This document shows positions 53,914-63,160 of a stretch of 64,000 bases of DNA, piece by piece. The notes below the pieces were generated by a model. That model saw nothing but the letters and a program-made list of their open reading frames with translations, searched no databases and was not told where the DNA came from. The DNA comes from Kyrpidia spormannii (lineage in GTDB: Bacteria > Bacillota > Bacilli > Kyrpidiales > Kyrpidiaceae): the NCBI RefSeq assembly GCF_002804065.1, contig NZ_CP024955.1, positions 1,116,001 to 1,180,000 on the forward strand, in the 5' to 3' direction. A program made the position numbers and the translations under genes. Position 1 is the first letter of the stretch, and each line of letters starts with the position of its first letter.

Positions 53914-54385
53914 TCAATAAAGTACACATCGGGAACCTTCGAGTTTGCTCAGTGGATTGGATATGTGGGACCCTTGCCAATCATTCTTGCTGTTGCTTTC
54001 TTTGGCCACCACGCGCCGAATCATGTGATCATCAATGATGCGGTGGCCATTTTGGGCGCCGTAAATCAGCGCATGTGTGCACACTTTGTTCACCAGCCGC
54101 GCCGCCCCGCCCGAGAATCGATCGATTTCATCCATCGCCTTATCCGAGAAAATCTCGTGCTGCGCTCCCGCATAGGTGAGGTGACAGCGGATGTACTCAC
54201 CGACCTGGGCCCGGTCGTAATGGGGCAGCCTGCACTGCACGTCGATCCGCCCGCGGATCGCAGCGTATGCCTGCAAATGTAACCGCTCCTGCAGTTCGCT
54301 CTGACCCACCAAAATCAGGGCCATGGGACTTTGCGCGTCCATCTTGAAGTTCAGCAGAAACCGGACTTCCTCGAGCATCTCGCGA
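53914..54385 (-). pseudogene. ExeA/TniB-like AAA ATPase of a transposon, C-terminal part
   Basis: Encodes LEEVRFLLNFKMDAQSPMAL, ILVGQSELQERLHLQAYAAI, and VGEYIRCHLTYAGAQHEIFS with the winged C-terminal region FSGGAARLVNKVCTHALIYG. These are the sensor and C-terminal parts of ExeA-type ATPases that accompany DDE transposases. The P-loop half is missing at an IS21-type end (54386). Confidence 0.7.
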
Positions 54386-54389
54386 TCCT

Positions 54390-54860
54390 ATCTGGTGGGG
54401 GTCAATTTTCACTGACGATCTGGGGTCCATTTTCAGGGTATATCAACACCCTTTTCCTTTCCCAGACTTATGGACATTGTATCCGTCAATTTCTGGACCG
54501 GCAATCCCGTCAGCATTCGGCCATTATGGAATAGCGGTAACACATCACGTCTGGGGAGGTGCCAGTCATGAGGGAGAGTGAGAAGATGGAAATCAGGAAG
54601 CTGTATGAGGAGGGCGTCAGCATCTCGCAACTGGCCAGAAGATACGGCCATGACCGCAAAACCATCCGCAAGGCTGTGAGTGAACCTAGGCAGCAGGAGG
54701 AGGGGATGGTGAAGTCGCGCGGCCGGAGGGTGAAAGGCCAGAAGCTGGAGCCATACAAGGCCTATGTGGAGCAGCGCATGTGTATCGGCGTCCTCAATGC
54801 GGAGCGAATCTTTGGCGAGATCCGGGAGCAAGGATATAGGCGGCATTACCATACTGCGCG
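54390..54860 (+). mobile_element. 5' fragment of an IS21-family element
   Basis: Left end TCAATTTTCACTGACGATCT followed by GGGGTCCATTTTC, typical of one IS21 subgroup, then the istA 5' end (54568-54858). The remainder, including istB, is absent. Confidence 0.65.
54568..54858 (+). pseudogene. IstA N-terminal fragment
   Basis: ATG 54568 follows GGGGAGGTG. It encodes the IstA DNA-binding region: KMEIRKLYEEGVSISQLARR and YGHDRKTIRKAVSEP, then LEPYKAYVEQRMCIG and AERIFGEIREQGY. It ends where the next promoter begins, so the catalytic core is missing. This is not the missing part of the IS21 at 32-34 kb by sequence continuity. Confidence 0.8.
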
Positions 54861-54878
54861 GGCCTCGCATGTTTGTAC

Positions 54879-54926
54879 TTGACATGCATGGTGTGTTATC
54901 ATACAATCCATCATGCAGATTGTATG
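54879..54926 (+). promoter_or_regulatory. sigma-A promoter and GntR operator
   Basis: TTGACA (54879-54884), 17-bp spacer, TACAAT (54902-54907). The perfect inverted repeat CATACAATC-N9-GATTGTATG (54900-54908 and 54918-54926) overlaps the -10 box and start point, an ideal site for autorepression by the YtrA-type regulator encoded 39 bases downstream. Confidence 0.85.
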
Positions 54927-54964
54927 GTTTGAAATCGTACACTCCATGCAAAGGAGGCGGTCAG

Positions 54965-55360
54965 TTGGAGGTGGACGTCGCCCTGGAGATTTTGAAATTC
55001 CCTGTGGATCCCTCCCGGCCGCTGTATGAACAGTTTGTGGAACGGATCCGGGCCGCGATTGCCCGGGGAGACCTTGAGCCCGGTGCGCGCCTCCCTTCGG
55101 TCAGGGAGTTGGCCGCGGCGATCCGGGTCAATCCGACGACGATTCAGCGCACCTATCAGGAATTGGAACGGGAACGGCTGATTGTCTCCTTCCGGGGCCA
55201 GGGCACGTTCGTGACCCGGGATGCCGGGGCGGTCGAGGCCAGCCGGAGGGCCTTGGCCCGGGAAGCGGTGGTGCGGCTTCGGGAGACGGCGCAGTCCCTG
55301 GGTCTGACCGTTCAACAACTGATCGACCTTGCCCATGCCGAGACGGAGGAGGATGAGTAA
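54965..55360 (+). CDS. GntR-family regulator, YtrA subfamily
   Basis: Repressor of 131 residues. Winged helix about 10-78 (PLYEQFVERIRAAIARGDLE, LPSVRELAAAIRVNPTTIQR, GQGTFV), then a short C-terminal helical dimerisation region, the layout of YtrA-type GntR proteins, which control ABC transporter operons and respond to envelope stress. TTG 54965 has AAGGAGGCGG just upstream; GTG 54971 is an alternative. First gene of the operon with two ABC transporter genes, and presumably binds the 54900-54926 palindrome. Confidence 0.88.
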   Translation: MEVDVALEILKFPVDPSRPLYEQFVERIRAAIARGDLEPGARLPSVRELAAAIRVNPTTIQRTYQELERERLIVSFRGQGTFVTRDAGAVEASRRALAREAVVRLRETAQSLGLTVQQLIDLAHAETEEDE

Positions 55361-56110
55361 ATGGATGGGAAGATGACGCTGTCGGCACCAGGGCCAACAG
55401 GAACAACTCCGGCGGACCGGCCCGCAGTGGTCTGCCGCGGGGTGTTCATGAAGATCCGAAACAAGGAGATCCTCCACGACGTCACCTTCCGCGTGGATCA
55501 AGGGCAGATCGTTGGGCTTCTCGGGCCCAACGGGGCGGGAAAATCCACTCTCCTGCGCCTGGTGGCCGGGCTGACGCCGCCCACCGCCGGCACGGTGGAG
55601 CTGTTCGGGGAGTCGGCCGGGGTGTCGACGCTGCGTTACCTTGCCTTTTTACCCGACCGGGGGAAAATGCCCGGATGGGTCACGGTGGGGGAGTGGCTCC
55701 GCTTTGCCCGGGACATCTATCCGGATTGGGACTCCGGCCATGCGGAGGAACTGGCCGAATTTCTCAAGGTCAGGCGTACCGCCCGCATGTCCACACTCTC
55801 CCGGGGCGAAGAGGCCCGGGTCCAGCTTTTGACCTGCCTGGCCCGGCGGTCGCCCCTGGTGGTCCTGGACGAACCCTGTGCCGGGGTGGACATGATTTCC
55901 CGGGAGCAGATCGCCTCCTCGGTGATCTCCGATTTTGCCGGCGGTTCCCGCACCTTCATCATCGCTACCCACGACATTCGGGAGATGGAAAATCTCTTTA
56001 ATCAAATCATCCTTATCGGCGACGGCCGAATTCTTGGAGTTGAGGATGTGGAGGCCCTGCGGGCCCGCGGTCAGTCGGTGGAATCCCGGTACCGGGAGGT
56101 TTTTTCATGA
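55361..56110 (+). CDS. ABC transporter ATP-binding protein (YtrB-like)
   Basis: ATPase of 249 residues. Walker A GLLGPNGAGKSTLL (about 53-66), Walker B PLVVLDEPCAGVD (about 166), H-loop IIATHD. The signature reads LSRGEEAR, a departure from LSGGQ seen in YtrB-type exporters. The ATG follows GGAGGATGAG and the regulator stop by zero bases. The stop overlaps the permease start (ATGA). Works with the 56107 permease as an exporter controlled by the GntR protein. Confidence 0.9.
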   Translation: MDGKMTLSAPGPTGTTPADRPAVVCRGVFMKIRNKEILHDVTFRVDQGQIVGLLGPNGAGKSTLLRLVAGLTPPTAGTVELFGESAGVSTLRYLAFLPDRGKMPGWVTVGEWLRFARDIYPDWDSGHAEELAEFLKVRRTARMSTLSRGEEARVQLLTCLARRSPLVVLDEPCAGVDMISREQIASSVISDFAGGSRTFIIATHDIREMENLFNQIILIGDGRILGVEDVEALRARGQSVESRYREVFS

Positions 56111-57663
56111 AGGATATCTTGGCCCTTGCCGATCTGGAATTCAGTCGGTTTCGAATGTGGATGCCTTTTGCCCCGGGGAGTCGGCCGAGAGTGTTCATGT
56201 TGAATCAGGCCGTTTTTTTGCTGATCAGCTTGTGGTTCTTTCGTGGCTGGACGGACCTGGGTCAACTGTACGCCGAATGGACGATCTTTCATCTTTTCGC
56301 AGTGATCATCTTCAGCGGGTCTCTATGGTCCACATCGGGGGGAATCGAGTGGTGGCTCACGATTCCGCGCCCGCGCATGCACCTGGTGTTGGGCAGGGCC
56401 CTAGGATGCCTACGGATGGGGTTGCACCTAGCCCTTTACATGGAAGCGACGGTGATCCTGCATTACGCGACGGCGTTTTTTCTTCACTGGGTTCCAGGCA
56501 CATCAGTGTCCCAATTCGCCGTGGTGGCGGCTACCTTTACCATGCTGGATTTGGTGGCGCTGTTTCCCGCCGTGGGGGTGGGCCTGATTCGCGTGGTGTT
56601 TTCCAGGGGATGGGCCCGGGTGGGCGGGTTCATTTACTTCATCCTTCTGTACTTCATCCTTCTGTTCGGATTGTTTAACGGAGGGAACGTTTTCAATCAA
56701 CTGTGGAATGGCGCACCACTCGTTTCCAAATACTTGATGATCATTCTGGGGATCGCGGTGATCGGCTGGCCGCTGTCGTGGTTCCTGGTTCGCCTTACGG
56801 CCGGAGTGGGTCTCTGTCGATTGGGGGACATGCGTTTGGCCGAAACCGGGTGGGGATTCCGGCTGCAGACGTCGGCAGCACCGGCCGGGACCTGGGAGGT
56901 TCGCGCGAGCCGTTCTCCTTTTTGGAGTCTGTTTTCGCTGGAGCGGGCCCGGCAGCGATGGTGGGGCGCCGGGGCCCCGCCGCTGTACCGGTGGCTCTTC
57001 GCCGCGGCGATGGCCGGTGCGGCGGTGGAGGGCTATGTCCTGATGGGCAGGCAGGAGATCTGGCTTCACGGACCGTCGTTTGTCGGCGCCGGGGTGTACG
57101 CTTACGCCATCTTTCGGGTGGTCGGGTTTCCCACCGAACCTTTCAGGCAGGGGTGGGGATCCTGGTGGCTGGCCATCCCCCGTCCCCGGTGGATGCTCTT
57201 GGCCGCGAGGGGGTTGGCGGTGTGGACCACCCTGGTCGAGCTAATGTCCCTCGCTCTGATGAGCCTGGGGATCGGGATCACGATACGCGGGATGATCGGC
57301 GGGTCCTGGGCTTCCCTTGCCGACGGGTGGCGGAGCATCGGAGAAATCTGGCTGGTCATCACCCTGTTGTTCACGCTGAATTTACTCTTGTTACAGATCA
57401 CTCCCGCACTTTTTCGACATCGGGTGTTGAGTGTGTTCTTGGTGCTGCTATATGCTTCGGTGTACGGAGAATTCGGATGGCTGGTCAAGTGGACAGTCGC
57501 GGGCGGACAGGGGCCGGGGCTTTGGCATAGGCTCGGGATGTTGGCCGGAATCGGACTTCCCCTTGGGCTTTTATGTTTCTGGATCGGAAGCCGGTCCCTC
57601 AATCAGTTGATGCTCATGGAAGATGTTTGGTGCAGGGTTGAGCGGTTACAAAGGCAAACCTGA
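56107..57663 (+). CDS. ABC transporter permease, 518 residues
   Basis: Large integral membrane protein with about ten to twelve hydrophobic helices in two halves separated by a basic cytoplasmic loop (about 235-285; RLAETGWGFRLQTSAAP, LERARQRWWGAG). No sequence-level family name beyond ABC-2-like export permease. It is coupled to the YtrB-like ATPase by an ATGA overlap. The substrate is unknown; YtrA-operon transporters in Bacillus are linked to cell-wall antibiotics. Confidence 0.75.
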   Translation: MKDILALADLEFSRFRMWMPFAPGSRPRVFMLNQAVFLLISLWFFRGWTDLGQLYAEWTIFHLFAVIIFSGSLWSTSGGIEWWLTIPRPRMHLVLGRALGCLRMGLHLALYMEATVILHYATAFFLHWVPGTSVSQFAVVAATFTMLDLVALFPAVGVGLIRVVFSRGWARVGGFIYFILLYFILLFGLFNGGNVFNQLWNGAPLVSKYLMIILGIAVIGWPLSWFLVRLTAGVGLCRLGDMRLAETGWGFRLQTSAAPAGTWEVRASRSPFWSLFSLERARQRWWGAGAPPLYRWLFAAAMAGAAVEGYVLMGRQEIWLHGPSFVGAGVYAYAIFRVVGFPTEPFRQGWGSWWLAIPRPRWMLLAARGLAVWTTLVELMSLALMSLGIGITIRGMIGGSWASLADGWRSIGEIWLVITLLFTLNLLLLQITPALFRHRVLSVFLVLLYASVYGEFGWLVKWTVAGGQGPGLWHRLGMLAGIGLPLGLLCFWIGSRSLNQLMLMEDVWCRVERLQRQT

Positions 57664-57973
57664 TTGTAAAGTCAGCCTTTAGTTCACAGCCTTTTTCGAT
57701 GTTCCTTTGTCCCCGAAGCTTCAGCACGAATCCCATCGGTGTGTTGAGTTCGACATGCCGAAGCGGATCGCCGAAGTGCGCCGATTTATGGCCGGGGTGA
57801 ACCCCATGTTTTTCCCATTCACCGGAGGTAGCCCGTGGGTATCGGCCCGTGAGCGGCCGCCTGAGTTTACCCCATTTGCAATTGTGTGCCCGGATTTACA
57901 GTTGTTTGTTCGGAAGATCCCTGGAATTCTCGGGGGGAGAATCGAAGGCGGTAATCCGAGGAGGGGTTTTACG
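57664..57973. other. gap between the two ABC modules
   Basis: The frame is open upstream of the second ATPase, but the sequence encoded there is not ATPase-like. GAGGAGGGG at 57957-57965 fixes ATG 57974 as the start. No terminator is seen, so the second module may be read from the first promoter. Confidence 0.45.
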
Positions 57974-58738
57974 ATGTCCGCAATCTTGTCGGTGGCCGAT
58001 CTCTCCGTCGCCCGAGGCGGGACGACCATTGTCCGCAAGGCCTGTTTCGACATCCGGGCCGGTGAGATCCTCGGACTTATCGGCCCTAACGGTGCGGGGA
58101 AAAGTACACTGATCGGCGGGTTGCTGGGTTACTATCCGATCAGCGGCGGGACGGTCAACTTCCGGGAATGGACGTTCGGCGCCGGCAAAGACATACCGTT
58201 CGAGGTCAAGCAAAGGTGGGCCTATATTCCCGAACAGCCGATGTACTATGCCGATCTCACCTTGGCAGAGCACCTGGAATGGAAAATGCGGTTGCGGGAG
58301 ATGTCGTCCGCACAGGATGAGGCGGTGCGCGACCGCCTGGCAACCTTGATTCAGCGGTTTCAACTTGAGCCCCATCTGGTGAAGTTTCCTCACCAATGTT
58401 CAAAGGGAACGCTTCAGAAAATGATGGTCGTCTCGGCGTTCATGTTTCCCTTTGACGTGCTCCTGGTGGACGAGCCGTTTATCGGGCTGGATGTGATCGC
58501 CATTCGCCAACTTCGCGAGCTGTTCGAGTCAGCGCGGCAGGGCGGTGCAGCCATCCTCATTTCGACCCATGTGTTGGATTCGGCCGAACGGATGTGCCGG
58601 CGGTTCGGTTTTATGGCGGACGGGGAAGTTTTCGCCGTTGGCTCCCTGGCGGAATTGCGGGTCGTCCATGGGGATGATGCGGCGACTTTGGAGGATTTGT
58701 TCATTGCTTTTCTCCATAAAAGGGTGGTCGCGGAGTGA
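57974..58738 (+). CDS. ABC transporter ATP-binding protein (EcsA-like)
   Basis: ATPase of 254 residues. Walker A GLIGPNGAGKSTLIG, signature variant CSKGTLQKM as in EcsA proteins, Walker B DVLLVDEPFIGLD, H-loop ISTHVLDSAERM. EcsAB exporters influence secretion and protein processing in Firmicutes. The stop overlaps the start of the following permease gene (GTGA). Confidence 0.88.
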   Translation: MSAILSVADLSVARGGTTIVRKACFDIRAGEILGLIGPNGAGKSTLIGGLLGYYPISGGTVNFREWTFGAGKDIPFEVKQRWAYIPEQPMYYADLTLAEHLEWKMRLREMSSAQDEAVRDRLATLIQRFQLEPHLVKFPHQCSKGTLQKMMVVSAFMFPFDVLLVDEPFIGLDVIAIRQLRELFESARQGGAAILISTHVLDSAERMCRRFGFMADGEVFAVGSLAELRVVHGDDAATLEDLFIAFLHKRVVAE

Positions 58739-59940
58739 AGCGGATTGCGTTGCTGGCGGTGTGGACGGGTCGCCGAATGCGCTCCTGGTGGAAAGTACGG
58801 CTCCAGGTCTTGCGCCTGGTCTCCGACTGGGTGACGACGCTGTACTTGCTCATTCCCGGAACGATCTTTGCCGTTTGGTGGTTGGGACGATATTACCGAG
58901 GTGATCTAACGTCAGGCTTGACGGCGGATACCGAGTTATGGCTCGGGGTTCCTTTCCGCATCGTCGTGGCTGTGGCGATGTTCGTGGTCATGATGGCGGT
59001 TCACGTGATGTTGTATGGAAGTCTTCCGATTCCTCTAGAGAGCGGAGACCGCTTGTTCCTGTTGCTGTCCCCGGTGCGGCGGTCATGGCTGCTGGCGACC
59101 TTGTGGGTTGAAGGGTTGATTTTCAGTCTTATGCCGGTCGCGGTGATCGGGATCCTATCCGTTCCCTTCGTCCGGATTTGCCGGATTCCCCTGGACACTT
59201 GGTTTGGAATGCTGGTCTTGTTGTCAGGGTATGAAGCGGTCATTCGAATCGCAAGTCAACTGTTGAATGATCGCGATCGCATGACCTGGCAACAATGGAT
59301 CGCGTACCATGCCGGCCGGTACCTGTCATACCTCCCCGTGGGCATCGGTTTGACGCGGCAGATCCTCGGCCGGCCGGGCGCCGGGTGGGGGGTGCTTCTT
59401 GGTGTGGGTGGCACGGTGTCGGCATTGGCGGTTAGGTACATCTCCCGGACGGAGTGGGATGGTTTGTTTCAAGTGCGGCAAAGTTTCCTCGTCTCCGCAG
59501 TGTTGCCGGCCGATCCCGACGCCGTCTCGAACATTCAATTTCGGATGCGCCGGATTTCCGCATGGCTTGTCCGATGGACCGAGAATCTGTTTCACCGGCA
59601 AATGCACCCGGTGATCTGGATCCTTTTACTCCGGACACTGCGGCGGAAAGGTATGCTTCGCGATCTCATGTTTTTTACCGTTGTCGCGACCGGCACCCTG
59701 ACGATCGGCTCGCAAGCCTGGATCAAATGGATCTATTTTGGCTTTTGTGTGTTCTTGTTTTACGAGTGGTGGGGCATCCGCATTCATCCCTTGTATGAGG
59801 TCCCGATCACACAACAACAAATCGTAGATCCGTGGTCGTTGCGCGTGGCGGCGGCGCGCTGGCGCAGCCGGGTCGTGGTGGGTATCGGTGTTGCATGGGT
59901 GATTCTCTGGGCGCTGTTACGCAGGTACTTTCACCATTGA
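58735..59940 (+). CDS. EcsB-like ABC permease
   Basis: Membrane protein of 401 residues with about eight to ten helices, typical of EcsB in length and layout: N-terminal RRMRSWWKVRLQVLRLVSDW region, then helices at about 35-50, 75-95, 115-150, and C-terminal ones at 320-400. GTG start overlaps the ATPase stop. Together they form an Ecs-type exporter of unknown substrate. Confidence 0.82.
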   Translation: MKRIALLAVWTGRRMRSWWKVRLQVLRLVSDWVTTLYLLIPGTIFAVWWLGRYYRGDLTSGLTADTELWLGVPFRIVVAVAMFVVMMAVHVMLYGSLPIPLESGDRLFLLLSPVRRSWLLATLWVEGLIFSLMPVAVIGILSVPFVRICRIPLDTWFGMLVLLSGYEAVIRIASQLLNDRDRMTWQQWIAYHAGRYLSYLPVGIGLTRQILGRPGAGWGVLLGVGGTVSALAVRYISRTEWDGLFQVRQSFLVSAVLPADPDAVSNIQFRMRRISAWLVRWTENLFHRQMHPVIWILLLRTLRRKGMLRDLMFFTVVATGTLTIGSQAWIKWIYFGFCVFLFYEWWGIRIHPLYEVPITQQQIVDPWSLRVAAARWRSRVVVGIGVAWVILWALLRRYFHH

Positions 59941-60081
59941 TAGAAAGCGGGAAATTCTGGACTGCGAGTGCTCCACGAATAACGTTCCGATACAAATTTA
60001 TACTGGATTCTATTTTAATTGCCGACGGCGTCGACCGACGTATTTTTCTCCCGCTCCCCCTTACTAATGAAAGGGGTTTTT

Positions 60082-60775
60082 TGTTGAGAAAGTTGACCAG
60101 TGTTTTTCTCTGGATCCTTCTCACCCTGGGCGCCCTCGGCGGCGTCGGCACTGTCGCCCGGATGCTCGCCCCGGCCCAGGCGGACACGGCGGGGCCGCGG
60201 ATGACCACCAGGTGTCGGCGATCGCCCTCCACCGGCCAAGGTCTGGCTGACCCTGCACAAAGGGGAGTCGGCCGACGAGCGAAAGGCGGACGTTGCCGAC
60301 CTCTGGCCGGGGTTTGAACCCCAGGGCTGGACGCCGCCTGTTCAAGACCAAACGCCGCGGGAAATGTACGTGCGGGACGTGTCCCGGTCCGGTCCGGGCT
60401 TCGCTGAGGCCTCGGTAGACGCTTGGTGTGACGTGTCGGACGGGCAGAAGACCCGGAGCCGTCATCTGGTCCTCAACGGGCCAGTTCTGCGGGTTGACAC
60501 GGGGGACGTGACCACGGCGCCGCCGACGATCTTGCCGCCGCTGGCCCTGGGGCTTGCAACGGCAGAAACCGGCTTCCACAGCCAAGGACGCGCAGCAGGA
60601 CGTGTACGACATGGCCACGCCGTTCGTGAGTGATTTCTTACGGACGTTTCTCACGTCCTCGAACCCCGCTGATTTGGCCAACATGGCAGCGGCGGGGATC
60701 ACGCTTCAACCAATGGGCGGAGGCAGTGTTGCCGGAGCCGTTTTTGGTGGATTTCCTGAAAGACGATAAAGGGCA
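60082..60775 (+). pseudogene. TcpC-like conjugation protein, multiply frameshifted
   Basis: Starts with TTG after GAAAGGGG and a membrane helix (KLTSVFLWILLTLGALGGVG). Later frames give PPAKVWLTLHKGESADERKA, then MYVRDVSRSGPGFAEASVDA and finally DMATPFVSDFLRTFLTSSNP with ADLANMAAAGITL, the C-terminal NTF2-like domain seen in TcpC/ORF13 proteins of Tn916-type conjugative elements. At least three frameshifts separate the parts. It indicates a decayed integrative conjugative element. Confidence 0.65.
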
Positions 60776-60872
60776 TTTGGAGGTTGCAAAGGTGGGGTTG
60801 CACTAAGTCGATTTGTTGGTTCCGTGCTGTTGATTGGTGCAATGGGGGGTAGGGAAGACAACCACGGCCCGG

Positions 60873-62337
60873 TTGCTGGAGGCGTTGTCCCAGGTTTCGT
60901 GGAAATTTGAAGGTGGCGGTCTCCTGAACCCGTTTGGTATAACGGGATTGGGCACAACAAGAAAGGAGAACGCCACCTATGAAATCAAGGGTACATCAAA
61001 TTGTGAGAAATGACCAGAGCCTTTTTTCGACACTAGATCCTTCTCAGCAGTTCACCCTCCAACTGTCGCTACTGGACGTGATGGAGAGCGCGAAAGAGGG
61101 ACTCATGGCCTTGGCGGTTCAAACCGGGCTTCGAGTGATTCAACTCATGATGCGAGAGGAAGTCGAAGCTTTGGTGGGCCCCAAAGGGAAACACAATCCA
61201 AAGCGCAAGGCTGTGCGACACGGAAAGGAAAAGGGCTCCGTGATGCTTGGGGGCCGGAAGGTGGCTGTGGAAAAAGTTCGGGTACGCAGCGTCGACGGTC
61301 ATGAAATCCCGCTGGAGACCTACCAGGCTTTTCAGGATCCAACGCTGCTGACCCAGGCCGCGTTGGAGCGGATGATTCATGGCTTGTCGACCCGAAACTA
61401 TGCGTTTGGTCTTGAGCCGGTCGGAAACGAGGTGGAAACCTCCGGCACGAGCAAGAGCGCCGTTAGCCGGCGTTTCATTGCCGCCACGAAGAAGCTGCTC
61501 GAAAAACTCATGCAGCGGCGCCTGGACGACCGCCGGTACGTGGCGCTAGTTATTGACGGGATCGTCATGGCGGACCACACCGTAGTGGCGGCATTAGGGA
61601 TTGACGTAGGGGGACAGAAGCAGATCCTGGGCGTCTGGGAGGGAGCGACAGAGAATGCGACAGTGTGTAAAGGACTGCTGACCGATCTTGTGGACCGGGG
61701 ACTGAAACCCGATGATGGGATCCTGGTCGTCATCGACGGGAGTAAGGCTTTGCGTGCCGCAGTACGGGACGTGTTTGGAGAGACGGCATTGGTTCAGCGG
61801 TGTCAGGTGCACAAGGAGCGCAATGTCCTGGAGCATCTGCCGGAGAAACAGCGAGATTGGGTCAAGAGGCAATTGCGGGAGGCCTGGCGCCAGGAGACCG
61901 AAAAAGAGGCACTGGCGGCCCTGCGGCGCTTGGCGGCACAACTTGAGAAGGCGTATCCAGGAGCAGCAGCCAGTTTGCGCGAGGGGATGGAAGAGACCGT
62001 GACCGTGATCCGGCTGGGAGTTCCGGAACTGCTTCGGGGAACTCTGCGCTCGACGAATGCGATCGAATCAGCCAATGAGAAGGTGCGGATGGTGAGTCGG
62101 AACGTCAAGCGCTGGCAGAATGGGGAACAGGTTCTGCGCTGGGCGGCTGCAGGATTTTTGGAGGCGGAGAAAAAGTTCAGGACCGTCAAGGGATTTCGCC
62201 AAATCCCTCTGCTCCTTGATGCATTACACAAATGTGTACATCCTCAACCACAGCAGGAAAACAAATCCATCACCGCGTAAATTGAAGAAAAAGGCCGTCA
62301 CGAAAATCCACGACGACCGGGACAACCTCTTGCTGGA
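60873..62337 (+). mobile_element. intact IS256-family element, copy B, with 8-bp target duplication
   Basis: Element 60881-62329 (1449 bp), inverted relative to copy A. TTGCTGGA occurs at 60873-60880 and again at 62330-62337. Ends are GGCGTTGTCCCAGG and (reverse) GAGGTTGTCCCGG. Its sequence matches copy A nearly throughout. Confidence 0.95.
60979..62280 (+). CDS. IS256-family (mutator) transposase, copy B
   Basis: Transposase of 433 residues, three residues different from copy A (KKLLEKL, LKPDDG, FLEAEKKF). Catalytic D, D and E as in copy A (LVIDGIVMADH, VVIDGSKALR, STNAIESANEKV). Ribosome-binding site GAAAGGAG lies before the ATG. Full length and probably functional. Confidence 0.95.
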   Translation: MKSRVHQIVRNDQSLFSTLDPSQQFTLQLSLLDVMESAKEGLMALAVQTGLRVIQLMMREEVEALVGPKGKHNPKRKAVRHGKEKGSVMLGGRKVAVEKVRVRSVDGHEIPLETYQAFQDPTLLTQAALERMIHGLSTRNYAFGLEPVGNEVETSGTSKSAVSRRFIAATKKLLEKLMQRRLDDRRYVALVIDGIVMADHTVVAALGIDVGGQKQILGVWEGATENATVCKGLLTDLVDRGLKPDDGILVVIDGSKALRAAVRDVFGETALVQRCQVHKERNVLEHLPEKQRDWVKRQLREAWRQETEKEALAALRRLAAQLEKAYPGAAASLREGMEETVTVIRLGVPELLRGTLRSTNAIESANEKVRMVSRNVKRWQNGEQVLRWAAAGFLEAEKKFRTVKGFRQIPLLLDALHKCVHPQPQQENKSITA

Positions 62338-62629
62338 ACAGGAGTACGGTTACAGTGCTACTTGTTGGCCGAGCCAGTGCGGCGGGTACTGAGATTGTCT
62401 TCCCGTGGCTGGCCTCTGAGCCGAAAGCGGTGCGGAGGATCTATCTTCAGCGCACGGGGCGGCGCGCCGGAGGGCAGCTTCATGGTGAAGGCGCCACACG
62501 TGGCGAGCACGTTCAAGATGTTGCTTGGCGTACACAAGTGTATCGCAGGCCACGAATTTAAGGGCAGATCGGCGGGCAGTCTAAAGGACGACGTGGAAAT
62601 ATCCGTGATGAAGGGGGTATACAGGAGAG

Positions 62630-63160
62630 ATGAAGAGAGTTGCCTTTCTGTTGGCGAATGATTACGAGGACTCCGAAATAAAAACACCGTACGAAGCCAT
62701 CAAAAGTGCGGGTTACGAAACAGTGATTGTTGGGTTGAAGAAGGGCGAACAACTTGTAGGCAAGAACAGGCAAGCGAGGTATACGGTTGATGCATCGATT
62801 GACGAAGTGCGAGCAGACCAGTTTGACGCGGTTGTCATTCCGGGCGGCTCGTCACCGGAAAACCTGCGGCTGAATCAACAGGTACTACAGTTCGTGAAAG
62901 ACATGGATCGGCAAGGCAAAGTGATCGCAGCAATTTGCCATGGACCGCAAATTTTGATCAGCGCAGGTCTTACCAAAGGTAAGAAGATGACCTGCTACCC
63001 TCCCTTAAGGGATGACTTGATTAACGCAGGCGCGACATACGTCGATCAAGAGGTAGTCGTTGACGGCAACTATATTACGTCGCGTATGCCGGCTGACGAA
63101 CCGGCGTTCATCCGCGAAACGCTGAGCAAACTGCGCACGCCAGTCAGTCAACCTTCATGA
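62630..63160 (+). CDS. DJ-1/PfpI family protein
   Basis: Protein of 176 residues, a class I glutamine amidotransferase-like fold. Nucleophile elbow AAICHGPQ with the reactive Cys and neighbouring His (about residues 104-105), and the acidic partner in the N-terminal LLANDYEDSEIKTPYEA. PfpI/YhbO-type proteins act in stress resistance, with reported glyoxalase, deglycase or protease activity. The ATG follows ACAGGAGAG. It stands alone and intact after the decayed ATPase. Confidence 0.9.
   Translation: MKRVAFLLANDYEDSEIKTPYEAIKSAGYETVIVGLKKGEQLVGKNRQARYTVDASIDEVRADQFDAVVIPGGSSPENLRLNQQVLQFVKDMDRQGKVIAAICHGPQILISAGLTKGKKMTCYPPLRDDLINAGATYVDQEVVVDGNYITSRMPADEPAFIRETLSKLRTPVSQPS

Larger units (their letters stand above)
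60817..62560 (+). pseudogene. P-loop ATPase gene interrupted by IS256 copy B
   Basis: Left of the IS: LIGAMGG, one base of frameshift, then GKTTTARLLE, a Walker A motif. Right of the IS, after removal of one TTGCTGGA copy, the frame continues EQEYGYS and, after another shift, LLVGRASAAGTEIVFPWLAS with EPKAVRRIYLQRTGRR. The assembled sequence resembles a ParA/MinD- or CpaE-type ATPase of a conjugative element. The remaining C-terminus is lost before 62600. Confidence 0.65.

Noticed and set aside
60815..62560. IS256 copies A and B as the ends of one composite transposon
   Set aside because: Each copy has a different target duplication, which shows separate insertion events.
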